Source: Gymnopilus junonius | Taxonomy: Eukaryota > Basidiomycota > Agaricomycetes > Agaricales > Galerinaceae | DNA: 64,000 nucleotides | Reading direction: 5' to 3' | NCBI GenBank assembly: GCA_015501075.1 | Contig: JADNYJ010000169.1 | Span: 1-64,000, forward strand | In this document: one piece after another, positions 22,038 through 34,619 of the stretch | How positions within the stretch are numbered: position 1 is the first letter of the stretch | Layout of the letters: each line of letters begins with the position of its first letter | Notes under the pieces: generated by a model | The model's input: the letters and a program-made list of their open reading frames with translations, nothing else | The model's database searches: none | What the model was told of the DNA's origin: nothing | Translations under genes and position numbers: made by a program

Positions 22038-24163
22038 TTTTCAGCAGAAAGCTAAGCCTTGATCTAAACTCACAACGGAAAAGAGAAGGAAAAGGGCGGG
22101 AGCGCAAGGGAAAAAACCCTATTCGCCCATCCCGCCTAGTTTATAAACTCTTCATGACCCCGCATTGAGATGCCAATGTTTGGAAACCCATTCAACTCTC
22201 TACCCCCGATAGAGTGGTCATGAGGCAACGGTATCATATGCTGGTGCTTCTTCAAAAGGATTGTAGGAAGCGTCATGGGTGCTTCTTTCCCTGCCATCAC
22301 GACTGGACTCCAAGCGGTATAAGCGGTAGATTGCCCTATTTATGCAATGTTGGTTTTGATCAGTGAGGATATAAAATTGTAACGATCCACGCTGGGGCCT
22401 GGAACGATCCGGCACGTACGCGTTCACTTCTAGGTATGAGATGAGGGTTTTGAGTGGTTATTTTCGTTACGCCAGTATGGCGGTTTGTATACCGGTGAAG
22501 GTTCGGGGAGGGATGTCAAGTAGAAGACTTCTTTCTGTTGCCAGTCAACACATACGGTTGAAATCGACCCTAAAAACGTGAACTAAAGACCAGAAGACTC
22601 TGAGAGTGACTTGTCTTCAAGAAAGGATGAAACATTGGAGGATCTTGTTGGCAAGACGGGGGACAAGGAGGTCGAAAATTAAATGGAGGAGAAAAAGAAA
22701 ACATGTGCTGATGGGAAAAATAAGCGTGATCATGTGGTTATGGGGATGTCCGGTAATGCGGGCCGCTTCCGTCACCCCCACACTGGCATTGGTCGTCTCA
22801 AGATCGTCCTCAACTCAGGTGAACCGCCTATACCCATTTGCACACTGATATCGGGGTATACTCAACTATACACTTATACACTTATTTCTGTCAAGTACTG
22901 TACAAATTCTAATGATCCAGCGCCCTAAGAAAAGGAAATTTGAAGAAAACCATAATTTAATCGCTATTTTCCCCGTACGGCGCATACTAGTAGTCAGCCC
23001 CAGACTTACCTGTCGAAAGTGCGCATGCAAAAATAATATAACTTGCCCCAAGGATCGCTTACCAGCAAGGTACGAGCTCCGGCTACTTGGAGAACCGCCG
23101 AATTTGAATTATAGTGCAGGCGAATCCTTCAGACTTCTGCGGCAATCTGAGAAGTTGTGGTTCGGGACCGACGAGGAACTTCTACCACTGGTACATACGT
23201 CTTTACAATATGTTCATGTATATAACTCTTAAAGAGGTTTAATTTTTATTCTTGCATAACTTTTAATAACGATGACCGCCCATTTTCTTCAATATAACTA
23301 TTGCGGCTGGGATTGGATTCGGAAGCGAGGTTATTAGAAGGTGGGTTTGAAGTGGTTTACACTCCAACATACATTTATTATTTAGAAGGACCGTTTTATC
23401 ACCTTGGGCAAGTACATGCCGCTGTATATTCAAGGGCACCTTCGACAGGATACTGGGATTTTTAACGTTAGGTCAGAGATTGATTCTGGAATGCATAATT
23501 TAACTGCCTGTCATATCTGGAGGCACTGCTGCATATGGAAGTGTTTCTCTAACATTTCTGGTACCAGTGACATGAATGGATCTTATGGATATTGCTAATT
23601 GATAATGAAGTACAGCCATTATATTGAATGGAGATGGCGCGAAGGAAACAAGGAGGGACAATTGATATAGATTCCAATTATTAAGCAAATATTGTCCCAA
23701 GTAATGCCAGTATACTGTATAGTGAATAACTAGATGAACTCGAAAGAGTATCAGGACCGTCAATGTCAGGCTATTTTGTTCAGTTATCACCCTTCTTACC
23801 CCATACTTAGGTCCGGCTAACAGTTTGAAGTCAACAGTGACGGGCCATGAGGCCAAAAAGAAAGAAGAATCCATACATGTCAGTTCGTTCCTCCATTGTT
23901 CCTTCACCATCCACGTCCTCGAACTTCTCAAATTCTTTTCTTCAATGCATTTCAGAGACAGATGCAGCTCAACATTCCTAGTGCTGATAAGATAAGATTG
24001 CGGGGATAGCGGTGGTAATAAGCCCGTTGCCTCGTTTCGGTAACATTCGTTGCTGCAGCCTTGAGTCTCAGACAGCGGTCATTGGCACACGGCCACCATT
24101 CGCGCTGCTGCCCATTTCGGGGGCTGCACCACTGTTCGTCCATCCTCATTTCTCTTGTTCACC
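22038..24163. other. Gene-poor region
   Basis: Only short ORFs occur here (for example minus 22218-22427, plus 22912-23232). None shows a family motif or a convincing exon chain. The left part is the promoter of the sugar transporter and the right part precedes the F-box gene. Confidence 0.4.
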
Positions 24164-26377
24164 ATGGATCGCGGCCCAAACTACGAGTCCATACGTGACT
24201 CACTCACAAACCCAAAGAACTCCCGGCGTCGCAGTCTCAAGACTATCTTTCAGATACCGCTTTCCACACGGACATCCATCTATGCCTCGATATCGACCTC
24301 TCCGAGCAAAGGGTCCTTGCCACCCGATATCTTCAGGGAGATCGTCGAGTTCTTGTCTCCGGCTGACATCCTCAGCTTCAGCTTGACGGTGAGTTGGCAT
24401 CGTCCATCCATCGTCTCAGTCATCCATTCATGAAAGACGCCCCAATAGTCCACTTACCTGCGGATGCTGCTCATGCCAGCACTATACGAGACTGTCACCC
24501 TCAAATCGAGCAGGAACTGCAGGGTTACATTGAGCATGCTGAAGGACAGGAAGGATATCTGTGGATACATCAAGAAACTCGCAGTTCGGCCCAACTACTA
24601 CCTCGCATGGCCGCGGCCCGATGAACAGCTCAGCGAAGACTGGGTGGTATCGATGATCGAGTATATCTCGAAGGATCTGACCACGATGCATACTTTCGAC
24701 TGGGACGGACTGGAGTTACCCAAGGATTCGCTGTGGGCGACGTTGAGAGTCAAGTACGCGATGTCGCCATGACGTTTCCCCTTAGCCTCCGTTTCTGATT
24801 CGTTTGTCTCTCAGCTGCCATGAACTCAAAAGCGTATTCACAAACGTTGGAACGCAACCATTAGACCCTCTAAGCTCCCTATTCGACTTCAACGATCTCT
24901 CAAGCTTCTCTCTCATCGTACGGCACGGTCTCGGTGGAACAGGTGGGTTTGTCATCTGTTCGCCGCGCCTTCAAGAAACAACAATCTAACCCCTCTCATC
25001 ATCAGAACTCTTCCCAGATCTCGAGGACCTCCCACCGCGATTCTGGGACATGCTCCTCGAGCGCTGCCCAGACCTCCAAGAACTCGCCATCTGCTCCTTC
25101 TCCTCCTCCGCCCGCGTCTTCGATTTCGACAAAGTCACCTCGGGCCACTGGCCCAAACTGCACACCCTCACCCTCGGTTCCTTCGGGTACCAAGCCGACT
25201 TCTCATTGGGCCCTCCGGCGCTCACCGGCTCGGCTCTATCCAAATTCCTCAACCTGCACATCTCACTCAGATACATCCGCTTCTTATGGAACTTCAAGCG
25301 GTGGATGTCGCCCGACGCCATCACTATGGGTCTCGCGCCTTATGCCCTCCCAGCGCTGGACACGTTCATTGGGGTGTATCAGCAACTGGCAGACCTGCCC
25401 CACCCGCTAGCGGTGGAGACGCTCGATCTGACGTGCGAGCCGGTGTATGAGAGCAGGCTGACGACGGTGTGTCCGATCCTGTTGCGTTTGGAGAATTTGA
25501 CGAGCTTGGATATTTGGATACATGTGTTTGATACGAGTCGGGACCAGTCCTATTTCTTTTATTCGATTTTGGTGTCCTGTCCCAAGCTTACGGATTTTCA
25601 TTTTATGTGTACGACTTCGTTTACTGTCGTGAGTCGACCTTCCCCTGCTCTTCCTCCTCCCTTTTTAAAATCATACTCACATTCACCCTCTTCCCTTTCC
25701 CCCCTCATTCTCTTCCTCTTGCACACAGAAGCCCCTAAAGCAATTAATATCCCAACTCTACCTCCTCCCACACCTCAAACGATTCTCCTTAACCAAAGGA
25801 CACAAATACATCGACGAAAGCATGCTCTCCACCGCCCTGCGCATCCTCAAATGCAACCCGGGCCTGAAGCAGATCAACATCCGCTGGGCGCGCGAGCGGT
25901 GTCCGAACCACCTCAAGCAGGAGGGCGCGTACGATGTCGTCCCGGATAAACAGGGCAGGCCCGAGGCGCTGATGGTGGTGGAGAGGGGTATACCGCTTGT
26001 GGGTAATCCGTTTTTGAGAAAGTTTAGGTATGGGCTGTATGGAGGTTCTGGTTTTGGGGAAGGTGAGGAGGGGGTGGTGGGAAGAGGAGGGGGGGATGAG
26101 GAAGGTCTTGCTCTAGCGTTCTGCTGTTTGAGGTGGGACCAAGGCAGGCAGGCTTTGCGCCTTACCGTTATCTTCCTTGTGAGTGGTGTTTCTTATTTCG
26201 ATTTTTTTTCGAGGACATTGATTGATTTTGTTTTCTTCTGCGACCCTGGTTTTTTTATTTTAATTACGGGATTTCTGACGTCATCAGGACACGGGAGGTT
26301 TCCTGCAGTTTACTGATCGTCAACATCGATATCAAGGCGTGGCCACCTCGCGTCAATGCACAATCGATGGCATCTAA
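24164..26377 (+). CDS. F-box / LRR-like protein
   Basis: Six exons were read by eye (24164-24388, 24449-24753, 24815-24942, 25006-25628, 25729-26178, 26288-26377), giving about 606 residues with all phases consistent. The ATG is in a good context (CACCATGG). After a basic N-terminus comes an F-box, LPPDIFREIVEFLSPADILS, followed by YLRMLLMPALYETVTLKSS, the typical Agaricomycete F-box arrangement. The rest has leucine-rich segments (LLERCPDLQELAICSF, WPKLHTLTLGSF, LLRLENLTSLDIW, SCPKLTDFHF) like a degenerate LRR horseshoe. F-box proteins are SCF ubiquitin-ligase adaptors, with the F-box binding Skp1 and the repeats the substrate. This family is strongly expanded in mushrooms and individual functions are unknown. 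Confidence 0.85.
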
Positions 26378-27516
26378 CATTGGACAGCTGCTCTGCCTTC
26401 TAGTATCTTTCTTGGAAAGGCCGCTATCGATTTTTACTGATTATCCTCCCTCCTTTTCGATCCTCAACCTTTCCCTATTCCACCCTCCCCTGCCTCCCCT
26501 CTTGATTGCTTAATTTTGTGATCTTGGACGCTACGCCTCCTTTCGGACCCCTCTGTTCTGAGGAAGGAGCGCAGTCCTTTCTTTCTTATACAACACACAT
26601 CTGCTTCATCATCCGCATCTCATTCATAGCCTCGCTCATTCCATCTTTACTGTACTAACCTACTGATCTCTTCTTTCATCAATCTTCCTTTTCACCTCGC
26701 CTCACCTCTTGTTCTCTTTGTGTTCCTCGCATTTGCATTTGAAATAGCAGTTGTACTCTCCCTACGTAGAATTATCTTGTCGTTTGTTGTATGAGTATGA
26801 GTAAATTAATGTACCACCAGCCGTTTTCTGCTCCACTTCTCTCTCTCTATCTTTTTCTTGGTCGTCACTTTGCTGGTTTTTGATTTTTGGCTAGTCGCTA
26901 GCTACTACTCTATCTTCGACTCCAGACACGATCAAAGTACATGCTACTGTATTTCATCTTCTTCGTATTCATGTCGTATTTTATGCAGCGTAGATGCTTT
27001 TCTTCTTTTTTCTTATCTTGTTAGCTCGTGTGTGTATAACTTACTAGTCATCAAATTCCGACGATCCCATTCATTCGTGATTATGCTCGCGCTCAAGGTT
27101 GTGCAGGAACTGCGGCTCTAGCCTCCAACGTTACGTCATTGAGTGCCACCTCTATTCATTCGTCCTTCAATCTTATGCGAATCCTTCTCAGTCTGTCAAT
27201 TGCGCCCAATTAAGCTTCTCCTATCGGAGTTGAGCATAGACTTTATGTAGACGGACGTTCTTCCCGTCTGTCTTCTTTACCCTGCGCTTTTGCTCGCTCT
27301 GTAGTTGGCCGGCGTTAACCTCTAAAATCAATTCATACTGCTTTCGTAGTCTCACAATCTTGGACACTGACGTTCTGGATTTTGGAAGGGGGCGACTTTT
27401 CTCCGTAAGGTTCCATATACCCCATTCAACGCGTGATACTGACAGCCCTCTCCAACGTTCCTGCGACTTCCTTGCTTATTAGGTACGGACATCATCCCCC
27501 ATCCCCAACGTCCATC
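26378..27516. other. Pyrimidine-rich flank, no gene recognised
   Basis: Long CT-rich stretches look like the 3' flank of the F-box gene. There is no sign of the copper-binding tyrosinase domain that should precede the remnant at 27.5 kb. Confidence 0.45.
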
Positions 27517-28150
27517 ATCATGTCGTCTACGACCAGTTCAACTGATACCGAGTATACCGACCCGTATGGTCCTATCTGGGAATGGACCGCCCGCGTGCAC
27601 GTCGACAAGCAAGGACTAAATAGCGCCATCTCCATCTGCCTCTTCCTAGGTGAAACCACCAGCAGATCCGAAGGACTGGCTCCTCGCTCCTAATCTCGCC
27701 GGAGCACACCATGTCCTGGCGAATCCCGGCCATGGCGGCCGCACTGTGAGCGGATACGGGACCAGGCGATCGCAGGCTGGTTATAAGGGGTGGAGGTGGA
27801 GATATAGCTGAAGGATTCGTGCATCTCAACCAAGCTATCGCTAAGCATTCGGGTTGAACTCGCTCAATCCAGGAAGTTGTAGTGCCGTATTTGGAAAAGG
27901 AACTAGAATGGCGGGTTCAGAAGGTAATGAAACTCTCCCAAAAGCTTCTATTGGTGAGATGGAGAGAATTGCTTATTTTTTTTTTCTTTCGGAAATCCAG
28001 GCAGATACGACTCCGATCGAAGTCGAATCTTTGGAGATTGTGGTGTTCGCCACGCCTTTGACTTATCCTCCTGGGGAATGTTCCCTGTTCCGGAAGGCGT
28101 CGCCAGTACAACCACATCACGTACGGAAAACCGGGAGGAAGTCGTGATTC
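27517..28150 (+). pseudogene. Tyrosinase C-terminal domain remnant
   Basis: Frames shift between fragments. IWEWTARVHVDKQGLNSAIS and ICLFLGE come first, then in another frame PKDWLLAPNLAGAHHVL and NPGHGGRTVSGYG, then GDIAEGFVHLNQAIAKHSG, PYLEKELEWRVQKV, and finally ESLEIVVFATPLTYPPGE. Order and spacing match the C-terminal domain of fungal tyrosinases (W-x-x-x-V-x-V-x-K-x-x-L, FLG, APNLxG, L-x-WRV, TPxTYPPG). In intact enzymes this domain covers the type-3 copper site. At least two frameshifts and one stop are present and the whole catalytic domain with its histidines is missing, so this is a fossil. Confidence 0.8.
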
Positions 28151-28610
28151 TGAGACAAGCTGTAGTCGTGCGCTTGAATGAGATCATGATTGGTTGGAAA
28201 ACAATGCGGAAATTTAAATTGAATTGTGTATATGTAGTACGAATTAAATCGTCTTGATGTACTTGTACTAATAGGACTATCGTTATTCTTGGCATCATAC
28301 GGACATCCATAATTCAATATACAGACGGACATTTTTTCTTCATCTTTTTTGTCGTCTTTGAACTGCCGTACTGTTGACTTGGAATTGTTCTTAGCGACGT
28401 CGAATCACTATGGCAAGAGCTAACTATAGAACTATTTGATAGAGAATGCGACATGAGTAATTGGTACTTGGAACTTGAAGGCAAGACATCGACAACAACT
28501 TGGTTACCTCGCAGAAGTAAAAACAATTCATACAATTCGCTACTATTACTTCTAAATACATATACGCTTCTCAAAGTAGGTAGGTATTTAATTAAGCACG
28601 AACGATGCCT
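28151..28610. other. Short intergenic stretch
   Basis: AT-rich and without a gene. It separates the tyrosinase remnant from the 3' end of the minus-strand membrane-protein gene. Confidence 0.4.
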
Positions 28611-31600
28611 CTAACTAGGACCTATCTTGAGATCCTGAGCACCGGGATGTACAGGAAACAACGAAATCGTCCTCATTCCACTACCGCCATCTTCCTCATG
28701 GTTAAGCATTAAAACGTCCAATTTCTGTAACCCATCGGCGATTGAGCCGTATCTTTGGAATGTCCGCCTTTCCATCAAAGAATTGTGTGGGGAAGAAAAG
28801 GGATCGAAATGTAAGAAATAGTATGCTGCAAAGGAAGATTCGGAAGAGGGGCCCAGCTCCCTACAGATAGCGACACAGCCTTTGACATTGCATGAGTGAA
28901 GTGTTTGATTGAATTTGTCCAGAATGGGTGTAAGAGACGAAAGAATAGCCGGAGAGCTCGAATCCGACAAGGAGGAGAAAGTTCTGCACAAATTCTAAGA
29001 AAAAAAAAACAACAACAACAACGCGGTCAGTAAATTGATCGATAAGCGTAAAACGCCAGAGTACAAAGTAAACAAAGTAAGGAAACGGCAGAAAAAGAAG
29101 ACGGACCTGTTTAAAATCATCAAGGTCCTTTGGGCCCAATCTCTTCACATCCATCCCGCATTCCATCAAATCCTGCTCCGACATGGCATCAAGAGGGGAC
29201 TCTGACGAGAGCATAAACATTTTCACGATTTTTGCAGGATTATCGGTTATGGACTCTACTCCTTCCGGTGATGTATCACGAGTTTTATTTAAACCAGAGC
29301 TCGATGGGACCACCAGGTCGACATCTAAACCGGGCGATGCAGAGGAACCTGAGAAAGGATCTTTGTCATGATCTTCTCTCCGAGAACCTGATGGGCTTTC
29401 GTTATCTTTTGACTTTGTTGAACTCCTCACTTCTTTTATGTTCTGGGCGTCGACTGTCAAGGACGGTTTCCGTGATATATCATCAGGATCATTGGCTAGC
29501 TTCCGAGGAAGCGAGCTTTCCACTGATATGACAGATTTGGCTTCAATTGGCTCGGCATTCTGAACGTTGTCAGGAAATGGTTGGTGGGCGATGCTGGCAT
29601 TGATATGCGCGTTGGGAATACCGATGAAAGTAGAAAAACGTGTCGGTTGAGAACCGATACTCTGAACACTTGGTGGTCTGGGTCCATCAACTGCAACAGC
29701 ATTTGTATTGAAGTAGCTGCCATTGCCATCGTCATTGAGAAAGCCGGAACTAGCTTTCCGCGTGGGACTATGCCGACTGCCTGATTGTTCGAATCTACGC
29801 CTCGCATAGCTATCCGTTTCACGCTTTGATTCCTGAGGTTCAGGTCGTGCTGACCGGGCATCCCATGAATAAACCCGCCTTCTCCTATCACCAAAGGCAC
29901 TTGAATCGTATCCATACCCCCAAGCATCCCCCTGATCCCGATCATCACTGGCACCAGCAGCGCCCACACCATCTCTCATCCATCCCCAGATCCGTCTCTG
30001 CCATGCCCGATCCATCATATCCCCATACTTCCTCAGTGTAGCCGCGATCAAGAAGAAGTATACGAGACCCAGGGCGACAACGAGAGAAATGATGATGCGC
30101 GGGATGAGAATTTGAGCTGACGTTTCCTCAACGACACTGGGTTGAGAAAATGGAGTCGTACGCCATACAAATGACATGATAGTCACGATGTATAGGATCA
30201 TTGACCTGATAGCGGTGTTCGCGTAAGTATTCAAGTAAAGGATAATGCACAAGAAGACATACCAAGCAAGCCACGTCGCAGGCATTGCGAGCATTACCCA
30301 GACGTTCCAAAAGATCCCCGTTCGCGATTTTTGAGCTTCCTGTTAAGATTTGTTAGTAACAGGTCTCGAGGTATTTTTAGGACGGGCTTACCTCAGCCCA
30401 CTCAGCGCCTTTGTACGTTTTCCGCATCGTTCCAAATCTGATGATGTAGATACATCCATAGAGCAGGCTCATCAGAGCGCAGATCATAGACAGAAGAGCA
30501 GCATATCGCGTGAGAGGGTCCGCAGCGGCAGCCGGAATTTGCAAAATCGTCAAAATGGCCCTGTATGCAAAGAAGGAAAAGATTCAGGACGCCGACCAAC
30601 GCCTCAAATTGAAAAGCAAAAGAAGGAATAAAAAAATAGCGTACGACAGCAAGAGCACTGATATTATATTGAGCGTCTTCCATTCCCTCTGCAAGGAATC
30701 GATAAATGCCTCCCACGTATTCTGCAAATGACTGTAGGCAACACTTTCGGGAGGCGGTTCCCAGTATGCCCAAGGCAGGTATGGATGTGACATTACAGCA
30801 GCACCGTTGTCAGGTCCCTTTTTATCCTCCACCCATCCATTTTGCCCTCCACCCAAGTCTGGGCCCATCGGAACAGGCATTGGCACGTCATAATACCCCC
30901 CTCGGCTTTCGCCTTTGCTGCATCCAAAATCCCCTGCTTGATCATCGGCATGCTCATCTGAGCCTCCTCGAATATCCTCGTCACTCTTGAATAGTAGAGG
31001 GACGGCAAGCGAAGGAGCATGTACAAATATAACTGCCTTGGAACGACGTCGAGTGAAAGGCAGTGATGTAAGCTTTGATTGAAGGAGTGGTGGCTTCAGG
31101 TGCTGGAGGCTCCATTTCAACAGGTCCAGAGTACTCTACGTGGACCATGTTGCTCGTGCTGGATGCAAGTAGAATGGGCGGGGTGTACGGTCGTACAACA
31201 GACTGACTGCGACGTGCACGCAAAGGTGGTTCTGGTCTATGACTCGGACCAGAATGACGCCCGTGAACGACGACAGGTGGATCTCGAGCAGGAGACCAAG
31301 ACCGTGGGGAGGTGGTGTACCATGGCGCTCTGGGCTGCGTCGAGCGCGGTTCTGAGAACCAAAACTACCAACCTCAACAACATAATCATTCGTTTTTGTG
31401 GCGGTTTTCTTGATTTGAGGAAAAGGAGATGGAGAACGACTTCGCGCACGGCTGCGAGAACGATGTGAAGAATATGAAGTAGGTGGTTGAGGGGGCCGAA
31501 TCCGACTTCGCCTTGATACAGGACTCGGAGAGCGGGAACCAGAGCGAGAGTGAGGAGGATAGCTTCCAGGGATGACAGCACCTTCAATGTCTGGATTTGT

Positions 31601-32730
31601 GTCTGAGCGTTGATGCCGTTTACGTGAGAAAAATGAAAACGAAGGCAAGGTCCACCTGCTCTTTCCCGAAACTTCCACGGCAGGAGTAGGGTGCGGAGTG
31701 TATTGGGGGCTGCCGTAGCGGAGTAAACCTTGCGGTTGGTGTATAATGACGACAGGTTGCTCTGCTGGAAGTGGCTGTGGTAAAAAAAAAAGAGGCAGGT
31801 CAGAAATTATGACCCACATTATTAACGAAGGGCTCAACTGTGATGACTGGAGCTGGATATACAGCAGGGTGTCGGATGTCAAATTCTTGCTGAGCGTGGC
31901 TATGATGAACGGCATGGTCCTGGTTGGGTAGTTGCGGCTATGTAATGAGAAGAAGGAGGGAAGAGAGAGCCAGATTAGAAGTCTGTATTATACATAATAA
32001 AACTTAGAGGACGTACTCTGATTTCCACGACTGATTCCGATGACTCACTACGCTGTCGAACTAGGACAGTTGGGGGAGAACGATGCTGAGATAAAGGGAG
32101 GGCGACATGTGGAAGAGGGCTGGCTTCAAGTGGTAGTCGAACCTCAAGTGGAGAGGGGCTGATAATAGTGGTGGGCAAAGGCTGACTTGGAGTAACAATG
32201 GGAATGACTGGCGATTCCACGGGAGGTGATACTGGGGGGAGACGGGAATCCAAAACAGGCTCAGCGATACCGGTATGGGTGGGAGGTAGATAAACTGGGC
32301 GATGACTGCCCGGAGAAGATTGTGACCGTGCAGAGGTACCATCAGCTCTTTCTTCCTCAACTACTCTGCGAGTGGGGCTCCTGCCCCTCAACTGCGGAGA
32401 CCGTGAAGCCTCGTATCTTCTTTCGGGGTATATTGGTCCTGGGGCATGGTAGTTGACTTCAGCATTGGGAGGATATGGGTATGGGTACGGGAATGGAGCA
32501 GGTTGCTGGTAATGGCCATGACCATGTCCGTATCGTCCACGCTGGTATGGGCCCCTCCGTCCTGGAAGATGTGCGCGCTGGGGTGGCTGGTGGAGGGAAG
32601 AAGGCTGGGCCACGCGGTTGTGTCGTGGCTGGCGTTGGGGCATAACATTATTCAAACTAAACGCGATGGAGGGTTTGAATGGATCAACGGGGACGTAAGG
32701 AGAGGATCCGTCTTCTGCAGCTCCGTTCAT
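28611..32730 (-). CDS. Window family copy 2: multi-span membrane protein with shared C-terminal domain
   Basis: An unrecognised Agaricomycete-type membrane protein; the model is good at both ends and uncertain in the middle. Exons 32730-32017 and 31937-31818 encode a proline/histidine-rich N-terminus (MNGAAEDGSS start). From 31774 a serine/arginine-rich region follows (SRSRSRARSRSPSPF). Between about 31440 and 31000 the frame changes twice without a clear intron. Then comes PWAYWEPPPESVAYSHLQN, NTWEAFIDSLQREWKTLN and about four membrane segments (NIISVLLLS, CALMSLLYGCIYIIRFG, WLAWYVFLCIILYLN, IIISLVVALGLVYFFLIAA). A long disordered linker leads to VKMFMLSSESPLDAMSEQDL and, after an intron at the same place as in copy 1, the C-terminal domain (YYFLHFDPF, FQRYGSIADGLQKLDVLML, RTISLFP). 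Stop TAG is at 28611-28613. Confidence 0.7.
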
Positions 32731-33080
32731 ATTAATGTAGGAGGAGGGCTGGATGCCGGTTAACGGGTGATTGAATTTTGAGTGGGCGCTTAGAAACAAC
32801 GGTTGCGCGTCGAGTTATCGATTTATCCTGGAATCAGTTGCTTGTCGCTGAGAAAAAACTGTCGTGATTCCGCTACAAAACTGTGGAGGGAGCGCTCAGC
32901 TGGGGACAGATTCAGCCTGGAAGGAACTCAAGTCAGTGACGGAAGAACGAGAGATCGTCGATCGTACTTGGCTTCGGGCATGTTTGAATTCTTTCCCAGT
33001 GACGGATTTGACAGCAAAAGATTGCTGTCACTTGTCAGTTGTGTCCTTGGTCCTCGTGGTAATGATCTTATTACATACTG
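32731..33080. other. Upstream region of copy 2
   Basis: No gene is recognised; presumably promoter sequence of the minus-strand membrane-protein gene. Confidence 0.4.
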
Positions 33081-33082
33081 TA

Positions 33083-33809
33083 TCCGGCCCGGTAACGGGT
33101 CACATATAGAAACGGGTCAAATGCATATTGCTCGACCAATTCTCAATCTTTTTGCAAGCGGTCTGCTGCAACTTATAGGGTCAAATCACCAGAATATGGA
33201 TCAATGTTTAAAGTTCGCAAAAATTTGAGGTATTAAGTTGTAAATTTCTTAATACTGTGACACTTGGCAAAAATCTGACCTGCAATGAGCACTTGATGCC
33301 ACTCTACTGAAAGATACAATGAACGTTGACAGGCATAAAACCGCCTGAAACTTGATATAGTATACAGGAGTCCTTCAAAAAATTTTGAGGCACAGAAGAG
33401 GGTCCTGTGTAGTGCAAATTCTGCAACTATCTGTGGATCACATGCCAAAGCCCTAAATCTGATGAAATTTGTTACCAAGATTGCCTACTCAGAAGAGATC
33501 TCCAAAACCTGAAATTCATAAGGTACATTTATATTGATGTAAATAGTCTCCTGTGATTTTTTCAGATTTTTAGCGCAAATACTGAGCGAGAAAAAGAGGT
33601 CTGACCCGTTACCGGGGATCTGACCAATTTGGACTCTCCATCAGAAAATGTTCACTGCTTGCAATAGTTTACTCATAGAGCTCCAAAAATTAGATATTCA
33701 CATAACTCGCATTCTAGGTCACCGAATGGTACAGGTTTGCCCGTATTTCGTTGAGATACTGGCTAGCAATGGGTGTAAAAGTGCTAGACTGACCCATTAC
33801 CGGGCCGGA
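33083..33809. mobile_element. MITE with TA duplication and TCCGGCCC termini
   Basis: The element is 727 bp, bounded by inverted repeats TCCGGCCCGGTAAYGGGTCA (left from 33083, right reverse complement ending 33809). Each side is flanked by TA (33081-33082 and 33810-33811). The motif recurs internally near 33600 as GACCCGTTACCGGGGATC. No ORF suggests a transposase. TIRs and TA duplication fit the Tc1/mariner/pogo group, but the termini are unlike those of the 16.8 kb MITE, so it is a separate family. Confidence 0.8.
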
Positions 33810-33811
33810 TA

Positions 33812-34112
33812 TAGTAATCGAACAGCCGGCCGAATACTGCCGCCGGCGTTTACTCTCCGACATCTAGTCGACCTTACGGATATTATTATGGCGTCACGAA
33901 ATGGATACATGAGACCAAGTAAGCATCGACCTTCAATGGCACTGTGGCTTTTATACACATATCTCAACTGAATAATTGGTTGGTGTCGAGTATTGACCAG
34001 GCCACCTATACTTAATTTTGAAATCTACATATCACAAAAACACAATGACACCTACAGTTAGATGCTATCTATCTAAGCATGTATGTTTTTGCAAAGCCAT
34101 TCGAGTCTGAAT
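33812..34112. other. Intergenic between MITE and the copy 3 remnant
   Basis: No feature is recognised. Confidence 0.35.
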
Positions 34113-34610
34113 GAAGCCTTTAACTAGGACCTATTTTGAGATCTTGAGCACCGGGATGTACAGGGAATAATGAAATCTCCTCATTCCATTATTGACATCT
34201 TCCTTGTGGTCCAGTACTAAAACGTCCAATTTCTGTAACCAATCAGCAATTGAACTGTATCTTTGGAATGTGTGACTTTTCATTAGAGCAGGGTGTTGAG
34301 AAAAAAATGTAAGTAGTAGACTGCGTACTCAACAGGTGAGCACAAAATCCTGCTCCGACATAGCATCAAGAGGCGATTCTGACGAGAGCGTAAACAATTT
34401 CACATTTGTTTCCGGCATTTCGATTATGGATACTCCTTCCGTTGATGCATCATTAGCTTTATTCAAGCCTGAGCTCGATGGGCCCAGGTCAATGTCTAAA
34501 TCTGGCAATGCCGAGGAACCTGAGAATGGATTTTGTGCGTGATCTTCTCCTCGAGATCCTGATGGGCTTCCATTATCCTCTGACCTTGAATTGTTCGCAT
34601 CTTCGGTCAA
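34113..34610 (-). pseudogene. Window family copy 3, truncated
   Basis: The minus strand is clearly homologous to 28600-29458 of copy 2. The same 3' end is present (GACCTA...TTGAGATC..GAGCACCGGGATGTACAGG), then the KLDVLV-type segment. After a deletion of the middle of the C-terminal domain and the intron comes KLFTLSSESPLDAMSEQD and part of the linker. Homology stops at about 34606-34610. Nine bases later the gypsy gag ATG begins. No N-terminal half exists on the far side of the retroelement, and premature stops and the deletion show it is dead. Confidence 0.9.
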
Positions 34611-34619
34611 CCCCAGGTC

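Noticed and set aside
22218..23232. Small ORFs on both strands between the sugar transporter and the F-box gene
   Set aside because: None forms an exon chain or shows domain features.
24200..25949. Long alternative-frame and antisense ORFs over the F-box gene
   Set aside because: They are shadows of the conserved frame, whose exons splice consistently and carry the F-box motif.
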